Below are positions 47,170 to 58,765 of a DNA stretch of 64,000 nt, one piece after another. Each line of letters starts with the position of its first letter. Position 1 is the stretch's first letter. Source of the DNA: Nephrocerus scutellatus (lineage: Eukaryota; Arthropoda; Insecta; Diptera; Pipunculidae); NCBI GenBank assembly GCA_947095585.1, contig OX352763.1, positions 19,083,462-19,147,461 of the forward strand, in the 5' to 3' direction. Below the pieces are notes generated by a model. That model was not told the DNA's origin, made no database searches, and saw only the letters and a list, made by a program, of their open reading frames with translations. Made by a program: the position numbers and the translations under genes.

Positions 47170-48430
47170 TATATTTAGGCTAAAATTGCAAGTGCGAACG
47201 GTCTAGCGTTTCTAGTGTAGGTAACGTGGGTTAGCACCCTGCGGAACCGAAAAATGCCCGCTACTGAAACTGACACAACGCCTCGGATAAATAATGATCG
47301 AATAATGAAGACTTTTGGCTATTGTACCCGGATTAAGATTTGTTTCTGGCATGTGAGGACGCTCCTTGACTCAGGGAGTGAGGACCTACCTCAAAATGTC
47401 AGATTTCTTCAACTGGAACGTGAGTTTATTCGATATAATTTGGACATACTGGGAGTGAGTGAAGTAAGATGGTTTGACGCGGGAGAGTACTAATCCCCAA
47501 CGTGTAACACTCAAACATATGATTGGGAAGCACGGCCGCGGCGAAAAAAATTACAATGGTGAAAGATTTGTTGATTTCTGCAACACCAACCACCTTGCCA
47601 TAGGAGGCACCATATTTAAGCAAAAGACCTGCCACAAGGTCAGCTGGGCGTCAACTGACAGGCAATCATCATCCAACCAAATCGACCATGTGTCGATAGT
47701 TATAGGAGCTGTCTTTTAGACGTCCGAAACAGAGAGGCGGGAGGTACGGGATCATCACCTTATGGTAGCTACGTACTGCATCAGTTCAAAGAATCCACAA
47801 TATCATCCAAATGCCTAGGTATAACATTGACCGGCTAAAGATCCCCTAAATACGCCAACAATTAAGGAATCATTTATCGCAAGGAAGTGGAAGCAATCAG
47901 CAGCTCACTGCCGACAACCATCCAAGAACATTGGAAAATATTTTCACATCTGGAGCAGAAAGTATTGTTGGTATTCGCCAGGTAAGGCACAGCACGTGGC
48001 TTACCGAAGATACCTGGAAGCGGATTGAAGAGCGTAAGCTACTTAAAGCTCGAAGCAAAATGAGAGAAGTGCAGCGTAGTGTAAGACGTGACAAACCACA
48101 TTATATTAACAACCTGGTCTCAGAAGCAGAGGAAGCAGAGGTAGGACTAGATGATATACCCGCAGAGCTTCTCCGTGCCGCTCCAACGACATCAGCAGAG
48201 CTTTTATATCCTCTTGTAGAGAGAGCTTGGGACGCAGAAAGTTTCCCCGACGAGTGGAAGAAGGGAATGATTGTCAAGCTCCCTAAAAAAGGTAGTCTTA
48301 TGGACTGCGAAAACTGGAGAGGCATTTGCGTTCTTCCTTCAGTTGCAAAGGTAATAGCCAAAGTAGTACTTGAGCGAATTAAGGAACATCTGGAAGATAC
48401 ACTCGATGCCGAACAAGCAGCTTACTCTCG

Positions 48431-48795
48431 TAAGGCATATCTGAAATCTTGCGTGTGTGACTCATGTCGCTAGTCGCCTGTGATGCGTGTGATGCGTGGA
48501 TATAAGGGTAATCGTTGAAATAGGCCACTATCGCGTCGATCCTTTGAGAACATTTTTATCACCATTCACACGACCTAGATAGCTGAAATTTTGTGAGTAG
48601 CTCAGAACATGGGCTATTTTTGAGATCTCGCGTGTCATATGTGGTGAGTCGCATGTGAAGAGCATTTTTTTTTCGATTTCTTTGAGGTCCTTTTTAACCA
48701 ACTTTCACACGTCCTTTATATCTGAAATTTTGTACGCGTGTGATGAGTGTGGCGTGTGTCAATATATACATAACTGTTTGTACCCGAAAAGCGAA
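48431..48795 (+). repeat. DR2 dispersed repeat, copy 1
   Basis: Shares blocks with 58480-58765 in the same order: TCGTAAGGC, GAAATAGGCC, GGGCTATTTTTGAGATC, TTTTTAACCAACTTTCACACG, ACGCGTGTG and TATACATAACTGTTTGTACC. Internally, TTCACACGACC...GCTGAAATTTTGTG near 48575 resembles TTCACACGTCC...TCTGAAATTTTGTA near 48705. No ORF; class unknown. Confidence 0.65.
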
Positions 48796-50789
48796 GTTTT
48801 TTTATATTTACTTGTATAATAGTATAGATATATACGAGTATCTTAAAACTTCTGCGGCAGAGTAGTATATAAACATATCAAGGTATAAATAACTTATTAA
48901 TAAACATTTGCACCCGATTTATTCACTTAAAAATAAATAAACTCAATTGATACCGCTTTTGGAACAATAATGCCATTATTCATTGTTGCAACACACAGCT
49001 CTTTGTTTGTATGTGCATTGCACATCCTACACTATACCGTCCAGTACGTTTTCTAACACTGACATTCTTTCAGCATTAAGATAATATTTTGCTTTGTTTC
49101 ATGAATGATTCCTTGAATATTGTTTTCAGCAATCTGTTGACTGCAGCTCAAATTGCATATATCTTTTATATTGCGGATGCATCAACATACCACAGCTGTT
49201 GCGCACATGGAATAGTCTTATAATTCAGACATAAATATGCATTCCGGCTAACATTGTAAGTTCTTCAAGCAACCCTTCATCTATTGCTGTCTCTTTCAAT
49301 GGCTCTCTTCTTTATTATAATGGACTTTATCTCTATTCAGGGATTATAGGGAAAATCGGGGTAAGTTCTCATATGTTTGAGATAATATTTGATCAAATTC
49401 TCGCACACAGAGTCTGTCTATCTGGATAAAGTGCTGTCGAACGTCTTAGGATCGATAACTGGCATTAGGTTATGTTTGCATTGGTGTGGTTATACATATA
49501 CCTAGTTCGGAATTCGAGGATATGTTTTTTTTTACAAAAGTAGAATAATGCAATGAAGCTATTCGTATCCTTTTAGTAATAAAATCGAACTGCAACAGAT
49601 TCTTTGACATAATATTCTGATTAGTATCGATTCGTTCCATTTTTTACCAGTTTACAGATAGTTAATGTACAAAAAGCTAAGCCTTCTTATTAAAGTTCAT
49701 CAAAAGTTCCAAGTTTTGACAACTTCTAGTATCAGTTACAAGCTTAGTTTAATAACTGCTGTGTATATCTTGTGACAATAATCAAACAACATTTAAACTA
49801 AAAAAAATTACATTTTATTCTCATTGTATAACAGCATAAAACAAATCCATTAGTGCAAAAGCTTAACGTTCAACAATGTTTCCTTCTAATACATCAGTGA
49901 CAAAGACAGAGGTTTTAAATGGTCTTTAAAACTGTCATCTGCTTGCTTTTTCTTTTAAACTCTTGATCTCGATTATCTTTGTCAAGCACTAAATAAACTT
50001 AAACCTTAATAAAAAGAATAAAAAACCCTTAGATTCTACATAATAGTATCTTACTTTCAAGTAAATTTTCTATGCATATTCTTGTTATCATCATAGCATA
50101 GTCGACGTCATCGTGCATTTTTATTCGTTCTAACAATACTTCTGCAAGTACGGTTTATGTCGTAATTGGAATTGTGCAAGAAGCAGATAAAACACAGAAT
50201 GCTGACGAAAGTAACACTCTAGGACTCGGCTTTACACTTTGGTCGATGGTAATGCTTTTGCTACTTTTGTATTGCTCTGGAATAGTCCAAGCGATAAAGA
50301 TCAAGAAGAATTGCTGTTTGCACTTTGTTTTTTTCTTGTTTTGTCAAAAAAAAGTAAAAAACAAACTATAGATAAGATACAACAGAAAAGATTTTTTTTT
50401 GTCTGTCCATTCGTGGGAGCAATTTGTCTGTCCATATTTTTCTCAAATCTAAGGATAAAGATAAAGATAAAGATAAGATAAGCTACATCGGAAAGACTGA
50501 TGGCTGCATTTTTATCATCTTAAGATTAGTCAGGTGACCTCGTTTTTTCTGTGAATGTCTGTGCGCTCAGACCGGACCGCAGAGACTTGTCCAATTGGAG
50601 TTTGGAGGTTGTGTGGGCAACGTTTCGCAAGGGGAAATACTATACTAGATTTATGTTTGGGCAGAACAGAATCAGGCAACTCAGAGTGACTTAATAAATT
50701 TCTAACATAAGGACAGAAAAACACGTAATGACTACTTTAGTATAAATGTTTTACTTGTGAACTAAGAACTATAGTTTTGTAAAAATTCC
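48796..50789. other. AT-rich non-coding DNA
   Basis: A GATAAA microsatellite lies at about 50452-50480. Nothing else was recognised. Confidence 0.4.
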
Positions 50790-51765
50790 TTGCGAAATTT
50801 GACTGGAGAACACTTACCTCAGAGGCTAAGTATCTCGGCATTACCCCCCGATTGGAAACTCAGCTGGAAGTCAAACATAGAATTCAGGGCTAGGAAACCA
50901 TGTATTGCCTTATACGCATGTAACAAAACCATCGGTAGGAAATGGGGCCTGCAGCCGAGGTTACACTTTGGCTGTTCACAGCGGTGATACGACCCAGTCT
51001 TACCTATGGTGCGTTGGTCTGGTGGCCGTCGATTAACAAAAAGTACAATGTCACCAAGCTAGGTAGATTACATAGATCAGCAAACTGTTGGGATAACTGG
51101 TGCACTAAGGTTTTGCCCTACAATTTTACACCTATTACCCCCCGACATATTAATTAAATACGTTGCGACGTGCAGCGCTGTCCGTCTCAGGGAATCTGGG
51201 TGGTTTGTTGGCAAATCGTACGGGCACTGTAATTTACTACAGTTGCTACCAAAGGATATGGTACTATCCTCAACTGACTACTGCATTCCTAAATTGAACT
51301 TCAGTCCCAGTTTTGTCATTGAGTTTCCAACTAGAGAAAGTTGAAAGAACGAAGGAGTTTTGGGGCTTTCTGACGTGACTCTATTCACCGACCAAGATGA
51401 GTAATGGAGTCGGCGCTGGAGTCTTCTCAGAAAAGCACAATCAATGTCCTACAAGCTTTCTAACTCCGCTAGCATCTTTCAGGCGGAGATCCTGGCGATT
51501 AGTGAGGCATGCAGGGCTCTTGCTAACAGTACCGCTATAAATCGTAGGGTTTGTATATGCGTGGAAAGCAAGTCTGCAATCAGAGCCATTACTACGAGTA
51601 GCAACAATTCAAAACTTGTCAGGCAGTTCCAAGCTGAAAAGGCATCAATAAGCCAAAGCATGGACCTTAGTGGGTGCCGGGGCACAGCGACATTGATGGA
51701 AACGAGAAAGCGGATGCACTGGCGGAGAATTTTAGTGAATTCCCCTTGCAATGCCCCAGCAATTT
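50790..51765 (+). pseudogene. RNase H LINE, RT thumb and RNase H fragment
   Basis: Frames give WKLSWKSNIEFRARKPCIAL, RKWGLQPR, WLFTAVIRPSLTYGALVWW and KLGRLHRSA, the RT C-terminal region. Then comes an RNase H domain: DVTLFTD, KMSNGVGAGVFSEKHNQC, FQAEILAISEACRALA, CVESKSAIRAI and GHSDIDGNEKADALAENF. Several frameshifts separate the blocks. The catalytic D-E-D-D order of RNase H is recognisable, although the segment near 51400 is frameshifted. R1/I-type is likely; it is a different lineage from the LOA-like family. Confidence 0.75.
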
Positions 51766-52869
51766 GCCTTGTTTTCTATTTCCTTTTATTTGTTTCAGAT
51801 TTTTGCTATTTCAGACTATTTTTTACTTTGTCGTAATTTTTTTTGACTTAGTCGGTGTCGGTGTACTTAACTTTTCTGAAATAAAATTTCAAGTTCTTGT
51901 TTTAGTTTTTTTTTTTAAAGGGCCACAAAGCAGGAGTGGTCTCTAAAACATCTGGTCTGCTTTTATCTTTGCCATACCTTGACGCGCTGTATAGACACAT
52001 ATAATGCCACGTAAAAGCGACACGATTTCCGAATAAAAATGACAAAAAACCACCTTAATACACTGTGGCAAAACCATTTTAAATAAAAATGCGTTCGGTC
52101 GCCTTCTGCAAGAGAGGTTTGCTTTGTTTCAAAATCGAGAATGATAAAAAATAGTTCAAGGATTCCAAGGTGTGAATGAATACTACGATGTTGTGCGTTT
52201 ACATAGCCTTTATACGTTTATACTGTTACAGAACCTCGAGCACCACAAAGGGCGCTATTTCTATTACATAGGTCTCTTCTTCTTCTAGGTCTTTATTGTA
52301 GACATAAGAAAAAAAATTAAGATTGTGGATCTGCATTAAGATGGAGGCTTAATTTTTTATGGGGATTGTATGTGGCGTAGCACGCTAGACTTTTCCCGGC
52401 TATATTAGGGAGGTTGGTCCTTCACACATTCCCGACATATTTCACTGCTTACCTTATAATCGCTCCACCGCCATGTCATATCGAACGCCTCTACAGTAGT
52501 CACCTCAATCGTTGAATTTGCTTAACGGTGCGAAAAAATGCCCAAAAACTGACTATTTACATTTAGGGTCGCGGTAGAATTATGTCATTATATAAATTTG
52601 GCAAATTAACACCTCGTTGATGAACTAAAAAACTTTGTAATTTATCAAGAGAGCTTTAAAAAGCTTCCTGCTCTATTTATGTCAAATCAACGAGGACACC
52701 TTTAAGATAACATACCATGAAGAACAACAAGGTGTATTCCTTTCCACGACGATTGGGTCTACGCACCGAAAGGACCCCAATGCCTATCAAGACATTGGGC
52801 CAAAGATCGTCAGCACAACAACAGGTTTGAGTTTGGATCACTTATAGCCACTTCTTACATTTGCTTTAT
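51766..52869. other. Unassigned DNA, possibly LINE UTR
   Basis: The last 200 bases may be the 5' UTR of the Jockey-type element that follows. Nothing else was recognised. Confidence 0.4.
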
Positions 52870-54950
52870 TTTGCTTTGCATGCATGCTTATTTTTTTTTT
52901 GCTTTTAGAGCGGGCCACCCGGCAGGCCTTATACTCTGCATTTTACTAATTCGAGCAGGGATCGAGTCGAACCCAGGTCCCAGAATCTGGTACTGCTCTT
53001 TCTGTAATCTTCCTATAGCCTCTGTGCGTTGTAACAGTTGTGCCAAATGGTGTCATCTGCGGCAATGCTCAGGGCTATACAGTGCCAACGATTATAAAAC
53101 CAATTTCGTTGACATATGCTGCTCCCAAGGAGCTTCACAACACCCCCCAACCCCGTAATTCAGTTCATTCTTTCAAGATCTTTCAGTGGAACTGTAACGG
53201 CCTGCGACACAAATTAAGAGAGATCACCCACTATATCTTTCGCAATAACAACTCATACTCATTGACATCCTTTGACGGATATCAAATCATTCGACACGAC
53301 AGATCCGACAGAGGCGGGGAACTCTCTTTTATTCTTCACCAGAATATATCATATAAATACATCTGCCAGCAACCCTTCCCCGATCCTCATCTTGAGGCAA
53401 TGAGTATTTTAGCTTACACTGAAGATTTCGTGTTATTACATACCCCCCGTAAACAGTAATCTCTACTGCACCTTCTCCAGGGTGAAAACAAAATTGTGAT
53501 GGGGGACTTCAATGTCCATCACCCCCTTTGGTTCTTCGCTCTCCCTGAGGACAACCGTGGAAACTGCATTGTGGACATATTAGAAGAAACTGACTTTGTC
53601 ACCTTGAATGAAGATTTTCTCACCAGTATCACCGCTCGCCTGATATCACAATAGCCAGCACCTCACTATTAGGTTCCCTGTCATGGCAAGCAGCACCAGC
53701 GCTTAGCTCTAATCACATCCCTATTGTGATCACAGTGGATAGACTAGACAACTTTGTCATATCCCAACAGAGAACCTTCATTAGGAAGGCTAAACCTTCC
53801 AAAGACGGGATGAAATTTCCATGTTTATGTTGAAAAAGCTACATAACTCCAGCCTGGATTATCTAGCAAAAATCTTCAACCTAACCATGGAAAACCTCAC
53901 CATACCAAAAGTATGGAAATTTGCCAGGATAGTTCCAGTTTTAAAGCCTGGCAAACCCGCTCACGAAGGATCGTATTATAGACCAATTTCGCTGCTCTCT
54001 CCTATAGCCAAAGCTTTAGAGACACTCCTCCTCCCCAGTTTTCATCAACATTTGAGTTTCGCCTCGCACCAACATGGCTTTAGGAAACATCGCAGCACTA
54101 CTACTGCCTTAACGGAGCTGACGACGCACATTGCGGACGGTCTTAACCACCGTCGCCCGCACTGGCGCACTGTTGTCTTGACACTCAGTTTGTCTAAGGC
54201 TTTCTAAACGGTTGAAAACGGTACTCTCCCACACGACATACTGAATTCCACTCTCCCCGACTCCATCCAAAGGGTCCTGTCAGCTTACATAAATGCCAGG
54301 AGACATTTTCAGAAATTCCTGCTCAAAGCATCGGAAACTTAAGATGGGAGTCCCACAAGGAGGGGTTCTCTCCCCAATCTTATTTAATCTCTTAAAAAAT
54401 CATCTTCTACGCTGTTCACCTCATGGACAAAGAAGTCAGGCTTTCACTTGACATTCATTTTAACAACGAAACAGTTAATAAGCCCAAAATTTTAGGAGTC
54501 ATATTCGACAACATCCTTGTACCTTATGTAGCGACGCAAAAAATATTTACAGTAATGAGAGCAGTCGTAATAGGGTTCTAGACCTAGCTGGAACCGCATG
54601 GGGTAAGGACAAATAAGTCCTTGTGACGACGTATAAAGCGATTGGCCGCTCAATTATTAACTACGCCACCCCCATCTAGACGTCATTTTTAAGTGACACT
54701 CAATGCAATAACATCCATTACAAACAAAATACAGCCCTTCGCATCGCAAATGGATGCCACTCCATAAGCAAACCCAATAATCTTCATGACGAAACGTCCA
54801 TGCTCCCGTCAGGCAAACCAATGTACTGATGTCAAAGCCGTTAACGACATCACTGTCAGTGAGATGCTTCCACGCTGCAGTGATTAGAACTATTGGCTCC
54901 CACTCGGAGGACACCGGGTTCTATTTCCAGCACGTCCAATAAATGCACGA
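52870..54950 (+). pseudogene. Jockey-type LINE with zinc finger, endonuclease and RT
   Basis: The first frame (52871-53158) has a hydrophobic stretch, then IRAGIESNPGP (2A-like) and a PHD-like finger CSFCNLPI, CNSCAKWCHLRQCSGL. A second frame starts the endonuclease, FKIFQWNCNGLRHKLREITH, with IVMGDFNVHHPLWF further on. RT follows from about 53821: NLTIPKVWKFARIVPVLKPG, GSYYRPISLLSPIAKALE, HQHGFRKHRSTTTALTELTT, then remnants GVPQGGVLSPILFN-like, PKILGVIFDN and LVTTYKAIGRSIINYATPIW. Several stops and the loss of the active-site box make it dead. Order finger-endonuclease-RT is usual for insect Jockey/CR1-group LINEs. Confidence 0.8.
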
Positions 54951-55889
54951 CAAAAATGTGGCTACCTTATTACACTTAGTCCGGGGACGGTTCGTTGTGA
55001 TATTATTCACTCAAGTAATGAGTTAACCGAATTTATGTTTGATAGTAATTTAAAAGTTCTATTATACTAATAAAAGTAAACCAAAAGTTTTAAATTGATT
55101 GAAAAGAAATCAACGTTACGCTCAACTCCTTCTAATTGCATTTCCACAAATTGGGATGTGCTGAACTTTATAACTTTGTTTTTAGAAATTTCTTAGAACA
55201 AATAGTTTACTCAGGACACTGGGAAGTTTGCAGCTGTCGTCTGTGGTTTGCCAGAGCTAAACTTAAATTCAATGCAAGTAGGAGGGAAATTTCTATCGTA
55301 TAGTTGGTGAAAAGTTATAATGATGACACATTCCATTATTGCTTTGGGATACAATCGTTGTGCACAACATCTGGTGCGGTGTAAATATTTTTCGAACTAA
55401 TTGGCACAACGAGGCATTGTGTTCATTTTGGCGGAAAGAAAAACTTAATGCATTGAGATGTTATCTACTTGAATAGCCTTTAAATGGCTTTGTTTTGTTG
55501 TTTACTTAGTTCTAAGAAAGCTTTTCATATTGCCATTTAAAAAATGACACATAAGAATGATGAGAAAAAGACAATTGTCTCTGAGTTACCGCTTCACACC
55601 GTAATTTACAACAACAGTTCTATTTCATCTTTTTTTACTCTGAGACAGTTTGATAAACAAATTAATTAATTTTCTTTTCTTTAGCAGCTGGCAGCATTGG
55701 TAAGTGCTATAAAGACGCACAAAACGAATGGTCGCGAGAAGCTAACCCCAAGACCACAACAGTCTATTAAAAATTGTTATTACTTTATAATAATAATACT
55801 TCTCGCGACCATTTGTGTTGCCCATGTAATTTTTTGGAATTTTCTAGAACTTTTGACATTTTTCCATCGAATTCATTAAGGTGAATATT
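54951..55889. other. Non-coding DNA with a perfect-stem hairpin
   Basis: ATGGTCGCGAGAAG (55738-55751) is complemented exactly by CTTCTCGCGACCAT near 55799-55812, with a 45-50 nt AT-rich loop. Beyond that nothing was recognised. Confidence 0.55.
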
Positions 55890-57755
55890 ATTCGGTTGTT
55901 GATTTGCCTGCGATGAAAACAGTCTGGTATGGGTCAATGATGACTTTAGCGTACATCGATACTCTGTCTTGATGGATAGAGGAGAAAATCTTATACGCGT
56001 TAGTCAACACGGTACCACGATAATTGCTGCATGTTCTGATATTTTCTTTTTTCTGCATAGGCCATAGAAAACTTATTTTCCTCGTATCCTTGCACTTTTA
56101 CTTCATGCTTGCGAGTCTATTGCTTAATGTAGTGCGAGTCCTTCAGATTTTATCAGTTCCACTATAATTCCGCGAAAAAAGTCTTACAGAATGCTCTAAC
56201 AAGCTAACTAGATGGGCAGATCATTGTGGTCCTGGAGTAAGCTCCCATTCCCACCTGTCCTCTTCACTAGAAAATATAAAATTCCACGCGTTGACCCACC
56301 CTCTATAAAGAGCATAAGCTTATTCTTCTCTAATAAAGTTAAATATCTTGGTCTTATTCTGGACAGAAAGCTTTGCTGGAAACTTGATATACAAGAATGA
56401 GTTCGTAAATCCACAGTGGCACTCTTGTACTATTCATTGGCTTTATATTTCGGTAATAAGACCTACACTTTTGTTCGGTGTGGTGGACTGCCTTACATAA
56501 AGCAATAAACCGCTCAAACTAAGCAAAGTCCAACGATAGGCTTTTCTATGTATGAGTGGAGCACTCCGCACCACACCACCCCTTCCGCAGCACTACACAT
56601 TCTCTTGAACATAACAACACTCGACATCTTCAGCAGACAAGTTGCTGCTAGCGCGTCCATTCGCCTCAACTGTACCTCCCATGAGTACGGGCACTCCTCT
56701 ATTCTGAATTGCTTCACCAGAAGGTGTACAATACACCATTCCGCACCTACATTTCAACAACAACGTCCAGGATACCATCCCCTACAGATCACTCTGGAAA
56801 GAAGGAGCTATCTCGGAAGACGAATCAATCAGTTTTTATACTGACGGGTTAAAAACTGATGATTGTGTAGGCGTCTCTCTTTTACGTCTTCCTAATCACA
56901 GCAGTGTTTTTCAAGCAAATTTAATAGCGAAAGATGAAGTCCTTTCTTGGCTGAAGAGAAGCGTTATGTCCACTAAGGATATCCGCATCTTCTCGGATAG
57001 TCAAGCAGCTTTGGGATCCTTAGAATCAGTCTATACGAACTCTATTGTAGCCCTAGATTGTCGATCATCTCTCACGGAGATGGCGGAGCAGTTCAACATC
57101 CACCTATACTGGGTGCCGGGGCATAGGGACTTTCTGGGGAACTGCAGGGCTGAAAGCTCACCAAAAATGATACTACGTTGCCCTTCTACCAGAAAATGGT
57201 TCCTTAGGCATACCGATTGCGATATGCAAACTCATGTTAAAGCAGGATGCGACTGATAAAAACAACCTTATATGGTCAAATGGTATAACTTGTGTAGCGA
57301 AAAAACAGATCTGGGTAAAGCTGGATCCGAAATGCTCTAAGTGTTTGATCTCTTTAAGCAGATTGAACATAAGCGCTACGATATGTGTCGTTTCTTGGTG
57401 TATTTTCCAATGAATTCTGCTGAAGCAGCATGGACGATGAAGAGAAAAAGACCATTCCTCACCTTCTCTGATCATGCACTGCTCTTTCTTTAAAGCGTAA
57501 GCTCCATTTGGGAATCTTCTTTTACAACCTTAACGATTTGTCAAGCACTGACATCAAAAGTCTTTTACGCTTCATTCGAAGCTTCAACTGGTTCAACGAG
57601 TAGCTCAAGAAATCCTCGCAATCCATGTGGCATCGCAATGGAAAATCTTTTGGTCTAAGTCGGTCGGATTTTTGCCGACAGCCAGCCCAACCTAACCTAA
57701 CCTAACTATAAAACCCTCAGTTATCTGGCCATTAAGCAATTTATGAACCCTCTTT
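55890..57755 (-). mobile_element. LINE-B fragment, split by a LOA-like LINE
   Basis: 55890-56171 aligns with 43310-43450 (TGGTATGG, CAATGATGACTTTAGCGT, GGAGAAAATCTTATACGCG). Beyond the LOA-like insert, 57707-57755 aligns with 43558-43605 (CCTCAGTTATCTGGCCATTA). About 110 bp of the host element is missing at the junction. It is non-coding or RT-linker region, in minus orientation. Confidence 0.65.
56172..57706 (+). pseudogene. LOA-like LINE, RT C-terminus, RNase H and CCTAA-like tail
   Basis: Frames give HWLYISVIRPTLLFGVVDCL (RT thumb), then an RNase H domain: ISFYTDGLKTDDCVGVSL, HSSVFQANLIAKDEVLSW, KDIRIFSDSQAALGSLES and LYWVPGHRDFLGNCRAESS. The acidic residues of YTDG, E (here replaced around QANL), DSQ and the final D/N region are partly altered. 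The 3' UTR reads GGTCTAAGTCGGTCGGATTT, GCCGACAGCCAGC and ends CCAACCTAACCTAACCTAAC at 57687-57706. It is 5'-truncated, with a complete 3' end, and inserted into a LINE-B copy. Confidence 0.82.
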
Positions 57756-57799
57756 GTTTTAGTACTACGTGTATATTGTACATTACATCATACGCATAC

Positions 57800-58325
57800 G
57801 CGTACGTCATCATCATATTTGGCTCTACAACCAGGGTCCGGTCCTGGCCTCCCGAAAAAATCTCTCTACCGATCCCAATTTCGAGTCGATATCATCCAGT
57901 TTGGCATCCCTAAGCTCTGAGCGTCCTGGTCTACGCAATACTTCAAGCGTAGGCTTGGCCGGTCTCGTCATCGTATCCCATAAATCCTACCGCAAAGGAC
58001 TTTCCGAGCAGGACTTATCTAGCTTGCATGTGTCCTGTCCGCCGGAGCCTACCGAACTTAATTCTCTTCACGATGTGGACATAACGATAACGCTCGTAGA
58101 TATCATCATAACAGATTCTTCGGAATCGGATATATAAGAAAGAAAGATATGTAAGAAAAAACCAGTCTGGGAAAAAATCTGGTCGATGAACTAGAATAGT
58201 ACAGAGAGCGAGAACCGCACTGGGCGCGAAAGTTCTACCAAAGAGTCAGTGGTATGACGCAACATACACCGCGTTGGAAATACTACAGAGACAAAGATTG
58301 TAATCTAATCTGATAAATCGTCTCA
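57800..58325 (-). mobile_element. LINE-B 3' end with inverted 5' segment
   Basis: 58140-57800 (minus) is the LINE-B 3' end. It covers the C-terminal coding region (DIYERY-, VKRIK-like, matching 63060-63000) and the 3' UTR ending AGAGCCAAATATGATGATGA, the same terminus as at 62862. 58141-58325 is LINE-B in plus orientation and encodes ARKFYQRVSGMTQHTPRW, matching the linker KFYQRVRGMKQDTPRW at 43669-43720. Adjacent segments of one family in opposite orientation, with the 5'-proximal one inverted, is the structure left by twin priming. Confidence 0.7.
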
Positions 58326-58479
58326 AGATCAGATAGTATCCTAGCGGTGCTCATTAAATCATGAGGTTCCGCACAACACCAAGGAGTTCATGAACTAATA
58401 GTGGAAGTATCGCTAAGGTCATCATTGACCCTATCTTTTTTTACCACCTTCACATGTCCTAGAGAGTTAAATTTTTTTT

Positions 58480-58765
58480 AGTATTTTAGTCTCGTAAGGC
58501 GTTTCTAAGATTCCGCGTCTGACAAGTGTCGCGATTTGGATTACTATTTGAAATAGGCCCAGCACAATAGGCACCTAGAACTAAATTTGTATAGGCAGCT
58601 CAGTGTCATGAGCTATTTCTGAGATCCCACCTGTGATCCTTTTTTAGGTCCATTTTAACCAACTTTCACACGTCCACGTAGAGCCAAAATTTGAACGCGT
58701 GTGCCGAGTGCAAAGCGTGTGACGTGTGTCGATGTATACATAAAAGTTTGTACCAAGTAACTTAC
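58480..58765 (+). repeat. DR2 dispersed repeat, copy 2
   Basis: Aligns block by block with 48431-48795 (TCTCGTAAGGC, GAAATAGGCC, GAGCTATTTCTGAGATC, TTTTAACCAACTTTCACACG, TGTATACATAAAAGTTTGTACC). It is more diverged and lacks about 80 bp. Confidence 0.65.

Larger units (their letters stand above)
46117..48430 (+). mobile_element. RTE-b LINE, interrupted by a rosa-like mariner
   Basis: The 5' UTR (46117-46254, resuming 47172-47275) matches 18367-18605. Coding follows: IKICFWHVRTLLDSGSE, REFIRYNLDILGVSEVRW (endonuclease start) and NHLAIGGTIFKQKTCHKVSW with NQIDHVSI (endonuclease end). Then come WLTEDTWKRIEERKLLKARS, EVGLDDIPAELLRAAPT, FPDEWKKGMIVKLPKKGSLM and CENWRGICVLPSVAKVIAKV (RT first blocks). 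It stops at about 48430, before the RT active site, and joins repeat DR2. Frameshifts and internal deletions are present; the 180-codon stretch from 47931 is open. Confidence 0.8.
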
